A DNA stretch of 64,000 nt. Source: Segatella copri DSM 18205 (GTDB taxonomy: Bacteria; Bacteroidota; Bacteroidia; Bacteroidales; Bacteroidaceae). The translations under genes were made by a program, and so were the position numbers. The notes beneath the pieces were generated by a model. That model saw only the letters and a list, made by a program, of their open reading frames with translations, did no database searches and had not been told where the DNA came from. The stretch lies in assembly GCF_025151535.1 (NCBI RefSeq), contig NZ_CP102288.1:1824501-1888500 (forward strand). The letters are read 5' to 3'. Below are positions 16,696-24,823 of the stretch, in pieces. The stretch's first letter is position 1; every line of letters starts with the position of its first letter.

Positions 16696-16920
16696 GGAAA
16701 TGGGGACTTCGGGGAGGCTGGTAACAGGCTCAACTAAAATCTTCCAATATTCCAGTTCTTCCAATATTCCAAAAAGGGTGTTTTAAGACAAATTCCCTTT
16801 TTATAGATTTTATAACTACTTAATATATAGATAGTTATATATATAATATAAGGAAATGGAATCCTCGAAAAATTAATTGGAAGAACTGGAATTGGAAGAT
16901 TCTGGAAGTCCCCATTTTCC
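16696..16920. repeat. Large imperfect inverted repeat before the DUF3987-like gene
   Basis: GGAAATGGGGACTTC (16696-16710) pairs with 16904-16920, and CTTCCAATATTCCAGTTCTT (16741 onward) pairs with TTGGAAGAACTGGAATTGGA (16877 onward). The loop is very AT-rich (TATATA runs near 16815-16850). It fills almost the whole gap of 279 bases. Confidence 0.8.
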
Positions 16921-16953
16921 CTAATAGGCTCATTATCAAAACATTAATAAAAA

Positions 16954-18399
16954 ATGAAGAAGACAAATTTAAAGTACGACATTACAAAAAACGCCGCTCC
17001 GAAGATGCCCAAACTGGGAAAAGGCACCGAATGTGTGCAACTTTTGCTCTCTCAGGTATCAAAAGACATGCACGAACCCCTTGTTCCAATGCTCTTCCCT
17101 ATTCTTGGAGCGCAGGTCAGCGGCACGGAATTTCAATATCCCGACCTCAGTTGGAAGGAATCATGTGGCATGATGGCCAATCTCGTTGCCGATTCTGGCT
17201 GCAATAAAGGCCAATTGGGAAACTTAGTGGAAGCCATCTGCCGAAACTTCCGAGAACACGATGAAGAGGAATTGGAGAAACTTGTAGAGTGGCAAAAACA
17301 GATAAAATCCAAGTCGGCAAACAAGGAAAAGCCTGTAAGACCCGACGTGAGTTTCTGGTTTCCACCTGCCGATGTAACCAATGCGGCCTTTATTCTGAAC
17401 GCCATGGGATGCGAGAACCTGGGCGAAAGAACGCAATACCTCAATCTGCCCGAGGTGGAGATGGCCGACAGGATGTGCGGCGGACACAAGCAGATTTCGC
17501 AGATGCTGCGCAATATCTACGACCGCCAGCGCTCGGGAGCATTAAGAGCTACAGCCGATGGCGTGACCGGTAATCCGGTACTCCGTGCCAACCTCACCAT
17601 CTCCTCCACTCCGTATGCAACCCGCAAGTTCTATAAGAACGAGCTCTTCAATGGTACATTCGGGCGAATGGTGTTCTCATATAAGCCTCGAATGGGGCGT
17701 GATGGAAAAATCCCGAGACAGGGAAAATATGATGAGGCTTTCTATAAGAAGCTGGATGAGTATATTGTGAAGCTAAGCATCTGCAAGGGCAGGTTCATCA
17801 TCAAGCCGCTGAATAAACTTACTGACCAGCTGGCTCAGGATATGGCTACGCTTGCCGACCTGACAGACGACGATGTATTTTGGGACATTTCGAAGCGTTC
17901 CATCGTATCGGCATGGAAGGCGGGCTGCCTGCTCTGGGTGCTGAATAACCAGACTTGGACGAAGTCGATGGGCGATCTGGTGGAGTGGCTGGTGTATCAT
18001 GACCTTTGGAGTAAGGCGCAGCTTTTCTCAGATTTGCTGAACCAGGATGCTGACTCGGTAAACGAGGCGCAACGAAGGGGACCGAAGAACCTGCTCGATG
18101 ATCTGCCTAATCCTTTCAACGAGGCGCAACTGGAAGCACTCCGCATTTCGCAAGGAAAGACAAAGGAGGGCACGAAAAACCAACTCTACAAATGGGTGTT
18201 TCGCAAGTTTATCACCTTTTCGGCAGAAACGGGGCTTTATACTAAGACTGAGGAGTACTTGACAGGAAGCGGGACGAGCGATGGAATCGCTCGGAACGGG
18301 GGCAAGAGTGGCGGCTCTGGAAGAAAGAAGAAAGAGGCTGATGACGGGCAGAAGGAGATGGCTGCTGATGCTAAGAAAAAGAAAGGGAAAGGGATATGA
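16954..18399 (+). CDS. DUF3987-like replication/mobilome protein
   Basis: A 481-residue protein resembling the DUF3987 family found in Bacteroidota mobile elements beside CHC2 primases. Visible blocks are ESCGMMANLVADSGCNKGQLGNLVEAICR, VSFWFPPADVTNAAFILNAMGCENLGERTQYLNLPEVEMADRM and TISSTPYATRKFYKNELFNGTFGRMVFSYKPR. No complete Walker A is obvious, so it may be only the C-terminal part of the usual fusion. Near the C-terminus, about residues 440-453 (GTSDGIARNGG) are encoded by a REP repeat in frame, followed by a Gly/Lys-rich tail. Its last bases overlap the next gene as ATGA. Confidence 0.65.
   Translation: MKKTNLKYDITKNAAPKMPKLGKGTECVQLLLSQVSKDMHEPLVPMLFPILGAQVSGTEFQYPDLSWKESCGMMANLVADSGCNKGQLGNLVEAICRNFREHDEEELEKLVEWQKQIKSKSANKEKPVRPDVSFWFPPADVTNAAFILNAMGCENLGERTQYLNLPEVEMADRMCGGHKQISQMLRNIYDRQRSGALRATADGVTGNPVLRANLTISSTPYATRKFYKNELFNGTFGRMVFSYKPRMGRDGKIPRQGKYDEAFYKKLDEYIVKLSICKGRFIIKPLNKLTDQLAQDMATLADLTDDDVFWDISKRSIVSAWKAGCLLWVLNNQTWTKSMGDLVEWLVYHDLWSKAQLFSDLLNQDADSVNEAQRRGPKNLLDDLPNPFNEAQLEALRISQGKTKEGTKNQLYKWVFRKFITFSAETGLYTKTEEYLTGSGTSDGIARNGGKSGGSGRKKKEADDGQKEMAADAKKKKGKGI
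18271..18311 (+). repeat. REP-type repeat, copy 4, inside the DUF3987-like gene
   Basis: GAGCGATGGAATCGCTC core with compensating changes on both arms, then GGAACGGGGGCAAGAG. It keeps the reading frame. Confidence 0.8.
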
Positions 18400-19490
18400 T
18401 GGAGAAATATGAGATACAGAAACTGCGCGAACTTCCGATAGAGAAGGTTGCGAAAGAGATGGGGATGAAGGTGGAGCACCATAAGGCGCTCTGCCCCTTC
18501 CATGACGACCACCACGCCAGCCTTACGTTCAACAAGACCAAGAACAGCTGTAGATGCTATGTCTGCATGAGGAGTTCCATCGGCACCATCGACCTGGCGA
18601 TGAGATACCTGGGTAAGGATTTCCCGTCGGCTTGCCGATGGCTCGCCGAGGAACATCAGATCCAGCTGGAGGAGGATTCTTCCTCGGGGAAAAGCTCTTC
18701 CTTTGGGGGGTCTTCGGGCAGAGGGGCTTCTTCGGGCTCTTCATCCGATGGTTCTTCTTCGGGTGATGATTCGGGGAAATCTTCCTTCGATGCAAGCAGG
18801 TATGCTAGGTTCTTCGAACATCCCTGGCTCAACCAGGCAGCTCGGAGATTTCTCTTCGAGGAGAGGAAGATTGACTGGAGAGTGGTGAACTGGTGCAGAC
18901 TTACTTCCTGGACGGATAAGAAGGGCATCAACTGGCTGCAGATTCCTTACTTCGATACCGATGGGCGGCTTATCGGTATTCAGAACCGAAACCTGGATTA
19001 CACGAAGAAAAAATCTTCATCGGGAGGTTGTTCTTCTGACGAGAATGTTTCTTCTGAAGAAAAAAGGCCGGGCGAAGAAAAGGAGCAGGATGCTCCCCGC
19101 TTCCGGTTCCCTTACGGCGCAAGATGCAGCATCTATAACCTGCCGGTTGTGAAGAGACTGAAGCCGGGCGAGAGGCTGTTTATTACGGAGGGATGTAGCG
19201 ACTGCTGGGCGATGCTTTCTGCCGGACATAAGGCGATAGCCATCCCTTCTGCCACGCTTCTCAAGCCCGAGGATAAGCAGCTGCTGACGGATATCGGAAA
19301 ACTGTATCAGGTGGAATTCCACATGTTTCCCGATCAGGATGTGCCGGGCGAAAGCCTCTTCATGCAACTCAGGGAGATGCTCCCCCAGCTGGTTCACCAC
19401 CAGTTGCCACCGGGCTGCAAGGATTTTAGCGAATACTATCTTTTAGGGGCTGCTGCAACTTCCGGGAGCAAGGAGCCGATAAACAAATGA
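18396..19490 (+). CDS. CHC2 zinc-finger / Toprim primase-like protein
   Basis: A 364-residue DnaG-type protein. The N-terminus has a CHC2 zinc finger, CPFH (about 33-36) and CYVC (about 54-57), with the usual IGTIDLAMRYLGKDFPSACRWLAEE after it. The Toprim domain lies at about 245-320: LFITEGCSDCWAML (catalytic Glu) and FHMFPDQDVPGE (D-x-D). Two low-complexity Ser/Gly-rich linkers (about 90-130 and 205-230) interrupt it. It should make RNA primers for an extrachromosomal or integrated element. It starts within the stop of the previous gene (ATGA), so both are coupled. Confidence 0.85.
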   Translation: MMEKYEIQKLRELPIEKVAKEMGMKVEHHKALCPFHDDHHASLTFNKTKNSCRCYVCMRSSIGTIDLAMRYLGKDFPSACRWLAEEHQIQLEEDSSSGKSSSFGGSSGRGASSGSSSDGSSSGDDSGKSSFDASRYARFFEHPWLNQAARRFLFEERKIDWRVVNWCRLTSWTDKKGINWLQIPYFDTDGRLIGIQNRNLDYTKKKSSSGGCSSDENVSSEEKRPGEEKEQDAPRFRFPYGARCSIYNLPVVKRLKPGERLFITEGCSDCWAMLSAGHKAIAIPSATLLKPEDKQLLTDIGKLYQVEFHMFPDQDVPGESLFMQLREMLPQLVHHQLPPGCKDFSEYYLLGAAATSGSKEPINK

Positions 19491-19505
19491 TTAAAAAATT
19501 AACTG

Positions 19506-19672
19506 AACTTTCGCATATCAGGAAGTTAAAGGAGTTAAGGAAGTTAAGGAGTTAAGACGTATGTCTTGCTGCTTAAAAAACTACGCCAAAAAGACTATTG
19601 TCTTAACTCCTCAGCGACCGTAGGGAGCGATAACTTCTTTAACTCCTTTAACTCCTGAACTTGCGAAACTTG
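19506..19672. repeat. Large inverted repeat between primase and DUF4248 genes
   Basis: AAGTTAAAGGAGTTAAGGAA (near 19524) onward to GTTAAGAC pairs with GTCTTAACTCC...TTAACTCC (19611-19652); the match extends outward to CTTTCGCA/TGCGAAAC. It fills the gap of 196 bases. Confidence 0.75.
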
Positions 19673-19686
19673 AAAAAATTGAGATT

Positions 19687-19911
19687 ATGGAAGATTTTAT
19701 AAACCGTTCGTATACGAAGAAGGAACTGGGACTGATGTACTTTCCCGAGAGTATGCCACGCACGGCCGTGAATCATCTCATGAGTTGGATTCGGCGTTGC
19801 CAGCCGCTCTGGGATGAATTGCAGGAGATGGGATATGAAAAGACTTGCAAGTCGTTCACGCCCAAGCAGGTAAAGGCTATTATCGATAACCTCGGGGAAC
19901 CGGGATATTAG
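19687..19911 (+). CDS. DUF4248 family protein
   Basis: A 74-residue protein: FINRSYTKKELGLMYFPESMPRTAVNHLMSWI, then CQPLWDELQEMGYEKTCKSFTPKQVKAIIDNLGEPG. This matches DUF4248, a small Bacteroidota family with a winged-helix-like look, regularly found between the primase and HU-like genes of such modules. A DNA-binding or regulatory role is inference. REP copy 5 lies 30 bases after the stop. Confidence 0.8.
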   Translation: MEDFINRSYTKKELGLMYFPESMPRTAVNHLMSWIRRCQPLWDELQEMGYEKTCKSFTPKQVKAIIDNLGEPGY

Positions 19912-19941
19912 TTATTAGTGATTAATGTTAACTTGGCGGGT

Positions 19942-19976
19942 GACGGACCAGCGATAGAATCGCTGGGAACGGAGGC
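19942..19976 (+). repeat. REP-type repeat, copy 5
   Basis: GACGGACCAGCGATAGAATC then GCTGGGAACGGAGGC; both arms changed together (CAGCGAT/ATCGCTG), which preserves pairing. Confidence 0.8.
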
Positions 19977-20083
19977 TTTTTCTATGTTGAACGTTAAGTG
20001 TTAAATGGTGAGTGTTTTGAAGAAAATGTTCCGCTATCGCATGGTATCGCACGCTATCGCACACCTGATAAATCGGGATTTCG

Positions 20084-20091
20084 TATCTTTG
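20084..20091 (+). promoter_or_regulatory. Promoter -7 box before the lipoprotein/HU genes
   Basis: TATCTTTG followed by CATC, 153 bases upstream of the start at 20244. Confidence 0.6.
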
Positions 20092-20193
20092 CATCGTGAT
20101 TCAGAAAGCGCGCAAAATCACTTGCCCAGTTGGAGAAAAATATTTCCCTAATTGGGAAAATAAAAAAGAAAATGAAACCAAGACTCCAAGCCT

Positions 20194-20220
20194 CGAAACG
20201 AGTCGTTTCGCTAGCGAAAC
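20194..20220 (+). promoter_or_regulatory. Two mutually exclusive leader hairpins
   Basis: CGAAACGA-G-TCGTTTCG (20194-20210) and GTTTCG-CTAG-CGAAAC (20205-20220) share the middle strand GTTTCG, so only one can form. It lies between promoter and start codon. Confidence 0.5.
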
Positions 20221-20243
20221 TTAGCAGGGGGCAGAAAAAAATC

Positions 20244-20432
20244 ATGAACCAGAACATGAAGGCATTCATCCGGTATCTCATCGTGGCGATTTGCTCAGCC
20301 ATCGTCACCTTCCTATCCAGCTCCTGCACGGCAGGACTCGTAATCGGAAAGAACCAGCGGCAACATCAGGAGAACAACATCTCCACCAAAGTAGATTCTA
20401 CCTACTACGTGCCAACCATTACCATCAGGTAG
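20244..20432 (+). CDS. Small lipoprotein-like membrane protein
   Basis: About 62 residues from ATG 20244 (or 58 from ATG 20256). It has a hydrophobic N-terminal segment (YLIVAICSAIVTFLSSSC) ending in a Cys that could be lipidated, then a short polar tail ending TYYVPTITIR. Small proteins of this kind accompany HU-like genes in Bacteroidota mobile modules (a 'smalltalk'-like class); the link is tentative. It precedes the HU-like gene by 50 bases. Confidence 0.6.
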   Translation: MNQNMKAFIRYLIVAICSAIVTFLSSSCTAGLVIGKNQRQHQENNISTKVDSTYYVPTITIR

Positions 20433-20482
20433 TTTTAGAGTGAACAGTTGATAGTTTATAACAATTAAAAAATCAAAAGATT

Positions 20483-21037
20483 ATGGCAATTAATTTGAAA
20501 GCAAAGGAGACCCTTATCCAAGTAGGCGAAATGAAGGGTCAGTACAGATTCATCCTCGGTACCGAACTTTACAACAAGCTCTCTGAGAGCAAGGTTATCA
20601 AGGAGGCTGCTATCAGAAGCGGTGTTAGCGTGGGCGTGATGCAGGTTTGCTGGGATGCAGCAGGCGAGGTTATCAAGGCGTGGTGTACCGAAGGTCATTC
20701 CGTAGCCGTTCCGGGATTGGGAACCATGCGATTCGGCGTAAGAGCCAAGAGTGTGCCTACCGTAGGCGAAGTGGCTACCAGTCTGATTACCAACCGCCGT
20801 GTTATCTTCACCCCAAGCGTTGACATCAAGCGCGAGCTGCAGGAAACCTCCATCCAGATTACCTGTTACGACCGCAACGGCAAGGTGGTGAAAAACGTTA
20901 CTTCCGACGATAAGGGCGATGTGGAAGACCCAGACAACACCCCAGGTGGTGGCGGCGGTTCGGATAACACCCCGGGCGGCGGAAATACCGAAGGCGGCGG
21001 AACCACCGGCGGTAATGAAGGAGACGGTTTGGAGTAA
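20483..21037 (+). CDS. HU-like DNA-binding protein with Gly-rich tail
   Basis: A 184-residue protein of the HU/DNABII-like family of Bacteroidota. The folded part covers about residues 1-130: KAKETLIQVGEMKGQYRFILGTELYNKLSESKVIKEAAIRSGVSVGVMQVCWDAAGEVIKAW, then a VPGLGTMRFGVRAK beta arm. The C-terminal 45 residues are Gly/Asn/Thr repeats (NTPGGGGGSDNTPGGGNTEGG), probably disordered. Family members bind and bend DNA or are secreted with DNA matrices; the role in this module is unknown. A clear terminator follows its stop. Confidence 0.8.
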   Translation: MAINLKAKETLIQVGEMKGQYRFILGTELYNKLSESKVIKEAAIRSGVSVGVMQVCWDAAGEVIKAWCTEGHSVAVPGLGTMRFGVRAKSVPTVGEVATSLITNRRVIFTPSVDIKRELQETSIQITCYDRNGKVVKNVTSDDKGDVEDPDNTPGGGGGSDNTPGGGNTEGGGTTGGNEGDGLE

Positions 21038-21043
21038 GAAAAG

Positions 21044-21083
21044 AGCCCCTGATGCAAGAAAACGAGCATCGGGGGCTTTTATT
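21044..21083 (+). terminator. Terminator of the HU-like gene
   Basis: AGCCCCTGATGC (21044-21055) pairs with GCATCGGGGGCT (21066-21077), then TTTTATTTT. The IS element begins a few bases later. Confidence 0.85.
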
Positions 21084-22255
21084 TTGATACCTCAGTTCGG
21101 GATAAGAAATAGTGCCTAAAAAAGTTGGTAATCTCCGATATTTTTTGTATCTTTGTAGTTGAAATCCAATTAGTTACAAACATAAAAAGATATCATTATG
21201 GAGATTACCAAGGACAAAGTTACAGAATTATTTTGTATTATTGATGAATTTTACAAAGTTTTTGATGCTGAAAATGCAGGAAAATTGCTTTTGAGTGAAG
21301 ATGGAGTAAAGCGCAGACGACGTAAAGCCTCTTTATCTGATAGTGAAATCATGACGATTTTGCTGTATTTCCATTTCGGCTCGTTCCGAAACTTCAAGCA
21401 TTATTACCTATTCTTTATTAGAGGAACTTTGAAGTCATATTTTCCAAATGCGGTGTCTTATAACCGTTTTGTAGAACTTGAAAGTCGCGTATTCTTCCCT
21501 CTCATGTTCTTCCTGAATCTCCGTGCTTTTGGCAGATGTACAGGTATAACCTTTGTTGATTCAACCATGATACCAATATGCCACAATCTCAGGCGTTATG
21601 CCAACAAAGTGTTCAAAGGCATTGCCACAGACGGAAAGGGAACAATGGGATGGTGTCATGGGTTCAAGCTACATCTGGCTTGTAATGATAGAGGTGAGAT
21701 AATTGCTTTTGTTCTCACTGGTGCAAACGTTAGCGACAAAGATCCAGCGGTATTCGATGTGTTGGCTAAACGTCTGTATGGTAAGCTGTTTGCAGATAAA
21801 GGCTATATCTCGCAAAAACTTTTCGATTCGCTTTTTGAGGAAGGCATCCAGTTGGTAACAGGACTGAGAGTGAACATGAAGAACAAACTAATGCCGTTCT
21901 ATGACAAGATGATGCTACGCAAAAGATACATCATTGAAACGATTAATGACCTGTTGAAAAATACGGCTCAGATAGTACATTCACGTCACAGGTCTGTTGC
22001 GAATTTCATCATAAATATTATTTCTGCATTAGGGGCATACTGTTTCTTTGACAACAAGCCCAAGGCACTTACTGGATACGTTATCGAAGATACGAAACAG
22101 CTTAGTCTTTTCTAACATTGCATATTTTACAGGAGGATTTTGTCTCAGCAACCATCCAAGATATATAGATGGTTGCCAAGCCTCTGTGTCCCTTATATAA
22201 AAACATTATAAAGCCTTTAGATAGAGCTCGTTATCCCGAACTGAGGTATTTTGAT
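21081..22255 (+). mobile_element. IS982-type insertion sequence with 8-bp target duplication
   Basis: The element runs from 21089 to 22247 (1159 bases). Its 17-base terminal inverted repeats are perfect: ACCTCAGTTCGGGATAA (21089-21105) and its complement (22231-22247). ATTTTGAT flanks it on both sides (21081-21088 and 22248-22255), a direct duplication within the range known for IS982. The intact ends, duplication and transposase suggest a recent, functional insertion. Confidence 0.92.
21198..22115 (+). CDS. IS982 family transposase
   Basis: A 305-residue DDE transposase. The IS982-type start (TKDKVTELFCIIDEFYKVFDAE) and catalytic region are visible: TFVDSTMIPICHN (first Asp, about residue 118), FADKGYISQKLFDSL (second Asp, about 198) and a Glu in RKRYIIETINDLLK (about 247). 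It reads in the same direction as the HU-like gene and has its own TATCTTTG box at 21148-21155. Confidence 0.92.
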   Translation: MEITKDKVTELFCIIDEFYKVFDAENAGKLLLSEDGVKRRRRKASLSDSEIMTILLYFHFGSFRNFKHYYLFFIRGTLKSYFPNAVSYNRFVELESRVFFPLMFFLNLRAFGRCTGITFVDSTMIPICHNLRRYANKVFKGIATDGKGTMGWCHGFKLHLACNDRGEIIAFVLTGANVSDKDPAVFDVLAKRLYGKLFADKGYISQKLFDSLFEEGIQLVTGLRVNMKNKLMPFYDKMMLRKRYIIETINDLLKNTAQIVHSRHRSVANFIINIISALGAYCFFDNKPKALTGYVIEDTKQLSLF

Positions 22256-22266
22256 ATCAAAAATCT

Positions 22267-24129
22267 TTAGTAAGGGAACAGAAGTGGAAGAACGAAGGTC
22301 ATCACAACGCCGATGATAATCTGCAGAGGCAAACCTACCTTCACGTAATCCATAAACGTATAGCCACCCGCCTTCATCACCAGCGCATTAGGAGGCGTGG
22401 AGAACGGAGAGGCAAAGCACATGCTGGCGCCCAACGTAACCGCAAAGAGGAAGGAATAAGGACTCACACCTACCTGCTGGGCCGCCACCAGGGCAATAGG
22501 AGCCATCAGCACAGCCGTGGCAGTATTGCTGATAAACATCGTCATCAGAGAAGTGGTGAAGTAGATACCTGCCAAGAGCGCCGTAGGTCCCATCGAACCC
22601 AAACTCTCTACCAGCCCCAGAGAAACCAAGGCTGAAGCACCCGTCTTCTCAAGCGCCGTAGACATCGGCATCATGGCGGCTATCAGCACGATGCTCTCCC
22701 AGTTGATGGTCTTGTAAGCCGCCTCTACATTCCGGAAACATCCGGCAAAGACGGTCAGCAGTCCGGCGATGATGACCGCCGTGACCGGAGCCACAGGAAT
22801 GAAATCGAATACCATCATCGCAATCATCAGCAGCATGATGGCAGCCGCCACAGGCGCCTTATAATCTAAGAGCACCTTGTCGGCAGTCTTCTCTGGCTGG
22901 TCGATAACCACCCAGTTGCTCGTATCGGCAGCCAGATGAGCCAGATTGGTCCATTCGCCCTGCACCAGGAGCATATCGCCCACATGCAGCTTGGTGGCTA
23001 TCAGATTTTCGGTAATATATTCATCGCCACGCTTTACGCCCAGCACGTTGATGCCGAAACGCTTGCGCAGGTTGGCATCGCCTATGCGCAGACCGGCAAA
23101 ATTAGACGTAGGCATCACCACGATTTCGGTCAGTCCCAGGTCGTAGAAATCAATCTTCACATCCTTCATCTTCCTGAGGCCGTAATCGCTGGCAAAGCGT
23201 TTCATCTTCTCCTCCTCACCTATTATATATAAGGTATCGTGAACCTGAATGGTGCTGCTGCTCTTCGCCATGTTCTGGCTCACATCCTTCACCAGTCCCA
23301 GTCGTGATTTCTTCTCGTTTCTTATCTCGATGATACTCACGCCATATTTCTTCTGGATGCTCAGATCCTTCAGGGTTTTGCCCACGATATCCATCTGCTC
23401 GCCATTCTCGTCGAGGGCGGCAGAAGGGCGGCGGCTAGGCACGATGTAGCGATGCAGATTATCGAGCAGCTGATATTCGTCTACCAGGTCATCAAGCGAT
23501 TTGCCCTGCTTCTTTTTCTTACCGTTCTGCTTTTTGCTGAGGAAGATTTTGCTGAGCGGCATGAGCACGATGATGCCGATGGCGATGACGATGATGCCCA
23601 CAGGGAAGAAGCTGAAGAAAGCAAGCGGCTGATAACCGCCCTCGGTCAATACTTCATCGATAACCAGGTTGGGCGGCGTACCGATGAGGGTGAGCATTCC
23701 GCCCAGACTTCCGGCAAAGGCGAGCGGCATGAGAAAACGCGACGACTGCATGCCCGAGCCCGCAGCTATGCTCATGATGATAGGCATCATGAGGGCCACC
23801 GTTCCGGTATTGCTCACGAAGGCGCCGATAAAGGAGGTTACGAGCATTACGAGCAGGAAGGTGATGGTTTCGTTGCCGCGCGAGAGCGCCATGAGTTTAT
23901 TGCCCGTAAGCTTGGCAAGTCCGGTCTGCATGATAGCTCCACCCACCACGAAGAGTCCTATCATCATGATGACGATGGGCGAAGAGAAGCCCGCCAGCGC
24001 CTCGGCAGGTGTCAGGATACCCAGAAGCAGGAGTGCAGCCAGGGCGGTAAGCGCCACGATGTCGGCCCTCACCCTGCCCCAGATGAACAGGGCTACCGTA
24101 ATAACCAATATGATAAGTGTTGTTGTCAT
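22267..24129 (-). CDS. SLC13-family permease with RCK_C domains
   Basis: A 620-residue membrane transporter of the SLC13/ArsB-like superfamily (divalent anion:Na+ symporters; sulfate, dicarboxylates or similar). Two membrane halves (about 1-190 and 400-620) carry the duplicated GxTxxN-type hairpins: AFVSNTGTVALMMPI with LIGTPPNLVIDEVL, and MFISNTATAVLMAPIAL with FASPFSTPPNALVM. Between them, residues about 210-400 hold two RCK_C (TrkA-C) ligand-binding domains. Substrate is not clear from sequence. A single gene with promoter box at 24146-24153; its 3' end is 12 bases from the IS target duplication. Confidence 0.85.
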   Translation of the reverse strand: MTTTLIILVITVALFIWGRVRADIVALTALAALLLLGILTPAEALAGFSSPIVIMMIGLFVVGGAIMQTGLAKLTGNKLMALSRGNETITFLLVMLVTSFIGAFVSNTGTVALMMPIIMSIAAGSGMQSSRFLMPLAFAGSLGGMLTLIGTPPNLVIDEVLTEGGYQPLAFFSFFPVGIIVIAIGIIVLMPLSKIFLSKKQNGKKKKQGKSLDDLVDEYQLLDNLHRYIVPSRRPSAALDENGEQMDIVGKTLKDLSIQKKYGVSIIEIRNEKKSRLGLVKDVSQNMAKSSSTIQVHDTLYIIGEEEKMKRFASDYGLRKMKDVKIDFYDLGLTEIVVMPTSNFAGLRIGDANLRKRFGINVLGVKRGDEYITENLIATKLHVGDMLLVQGEWTNLAHLAADTSNWVVIDQPEKTADKVLLDYKAPVAAAIMLLMIAMMVFDFIPVAPVTAVIIAGLLTVFAGCFRNVEAAYKTINWESIVLIAAMMPMSTALEKTGASALVSLGLVESLGSMGPTALLAGIYFTTSLMTMFISNTATAVLMAPIALVAAQQVGVSPYSFLFAVTLGASMCFASPFSTPPNALVMKAGGYTFMDYVKVGLPLQIIIGVVMTFVLPLLFPY

Positions 24130-24145
24130 GTGCTTTTTTTGGCTG

Positions 24146-24153
24146 CAAATATA
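24146..24153 (-). promoter_or_regulatory. Promoter -7 box of the SLC13 gene
   Basis: Reads TATATTTG leftward, 17 bases upstream of the start. Confidence 0.55.
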
Positions 24154-24229
24154 CGGAAATAAAGTGAGAATTAAGAACTTTGTGGGAAGAAAAATGAAGA
24201 AAAATCTTGCATAATACAGAGATTTATGC

Positions 24230-24237
24230 TAACTTTG
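24230..24237 (+). promoter_or_regulatory. Promoter -7 box of the phosphatase gene
   Basis: TAACTTTG, 22 bases before ATG 24259. This makes the nearby upstream start at 24226 impossible and supports 24259. Confidence 0.6.
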
Positions 24238-24258
24238 CAAACAAAAAAAGTTAGCAAC

Positions 24259-24747
24259 ATGACAAAGAAAGGTAAACATACCGTATTATTTATCTGCCTG
24301 GGCAACATCTGCCGCTCTCCGGCAGCCGAGGGAATCATGAAGAGTCTTGTAGAAAAAGCGGGGCTTCAGGATGAGTTTGAAATCGATTCTGCGGGCATCG
24401 GGGGCTGGCACATAGGTCAGTTGCCCGACAGCCGCATGCGTAAATGTGGCGCCGAGCATGGCTACAATTTCAACAGCCATGCCCGCCAGTTCCAGAAGTC
24501 AGACTTCGCCCGTTTCGAAACCATCGTGGTAATGGACAACGAAAACTACCGTGCCATTACCTCCATGGCTTCTTCAGAGTCTGATAGGAAGAAGGTTGTG
24601 CGCATGGCCGATTTCCTGACCCACCATCGCGAATACACCACCGTTCCCGATCCGTATTATGGCGACTATAGCGACTTCGAGCTCGTCATCACGCTTCTCG
24701 AAGATGCCTGCCAGGGATTGCTGGACAGCATTATCGGGGAAGGGTAA
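24259..24747 (+). CDS. Low-molecular-weight protein-tyrosine phosphatase
   Basis: A 162-residue enzyme of the LMW-PTP/Wzb family that removes phosphate from phosphotyrosine, often on capsule-export kinases. The P-loop CLGNICRS (Cys13 to Arg19) is at the N-terminus and the general-acid loop VPDPYYGD (Asp about residue 130) near the C-terminus; both are intact. No kinase or polysaccharide genes are adjacent, so its partner is elsewhere. A strong terminator lies between this and the convergent mnmA. Confidence 0.9.
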   Translation: MTKKGKHTVLFICLGNICRSPAAEGIMKSLVEKAGLQDEFEIDSAGIGGWHIGQLPDSRMRKCGAEHGYNFNSHARQFQKSDFARFETIVVMDNENYRAITSMASSESDRKKVVRMADFLTHHREYTTVPDPYYGDYSDFELVITLLEDACQGLLDSIIGEG

Positions 24748-24760
24748 AAACAGATAAAAC

Positions 24761-24810
24761 AAAAAGGGATGAATCATCAAAATATCAGATTGATGACTCA
24801 TCCCTTTTTT
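24761..24810. terminator. Bidirectional terminator
   Basis: AAAAAGGGATGAATCATCA (24761-24779) pairs with TGATGACTCATCCCTTTTTT (24791-24810). A-run and T-run make it work in both directions, for the phosphatase gene and mnmA. Confidence 0.9.
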
Positions 24811-24823
24811 CATTTTAAAATAT

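Larger units (their letters stand above)
19912..20243. other. Gap with REP copy 5, promoter and stacked hairpins
   Basis: Holds the fifth repeat copy, an AC-GCTATCGCA direct repeat (about 20031-20061), a promoter box and a leader with two overlapping hairpins. No gene is apparent; the open frame from 20130 has poor coding character before 20244. Confidence 0.65.

Noticed and set aside
24226..24258. Longer start for the phosphatase at 24226
   Set aside because: This extension overlaps the TAACTTTG promoter box at 24230-24237 and lacks family sequence.
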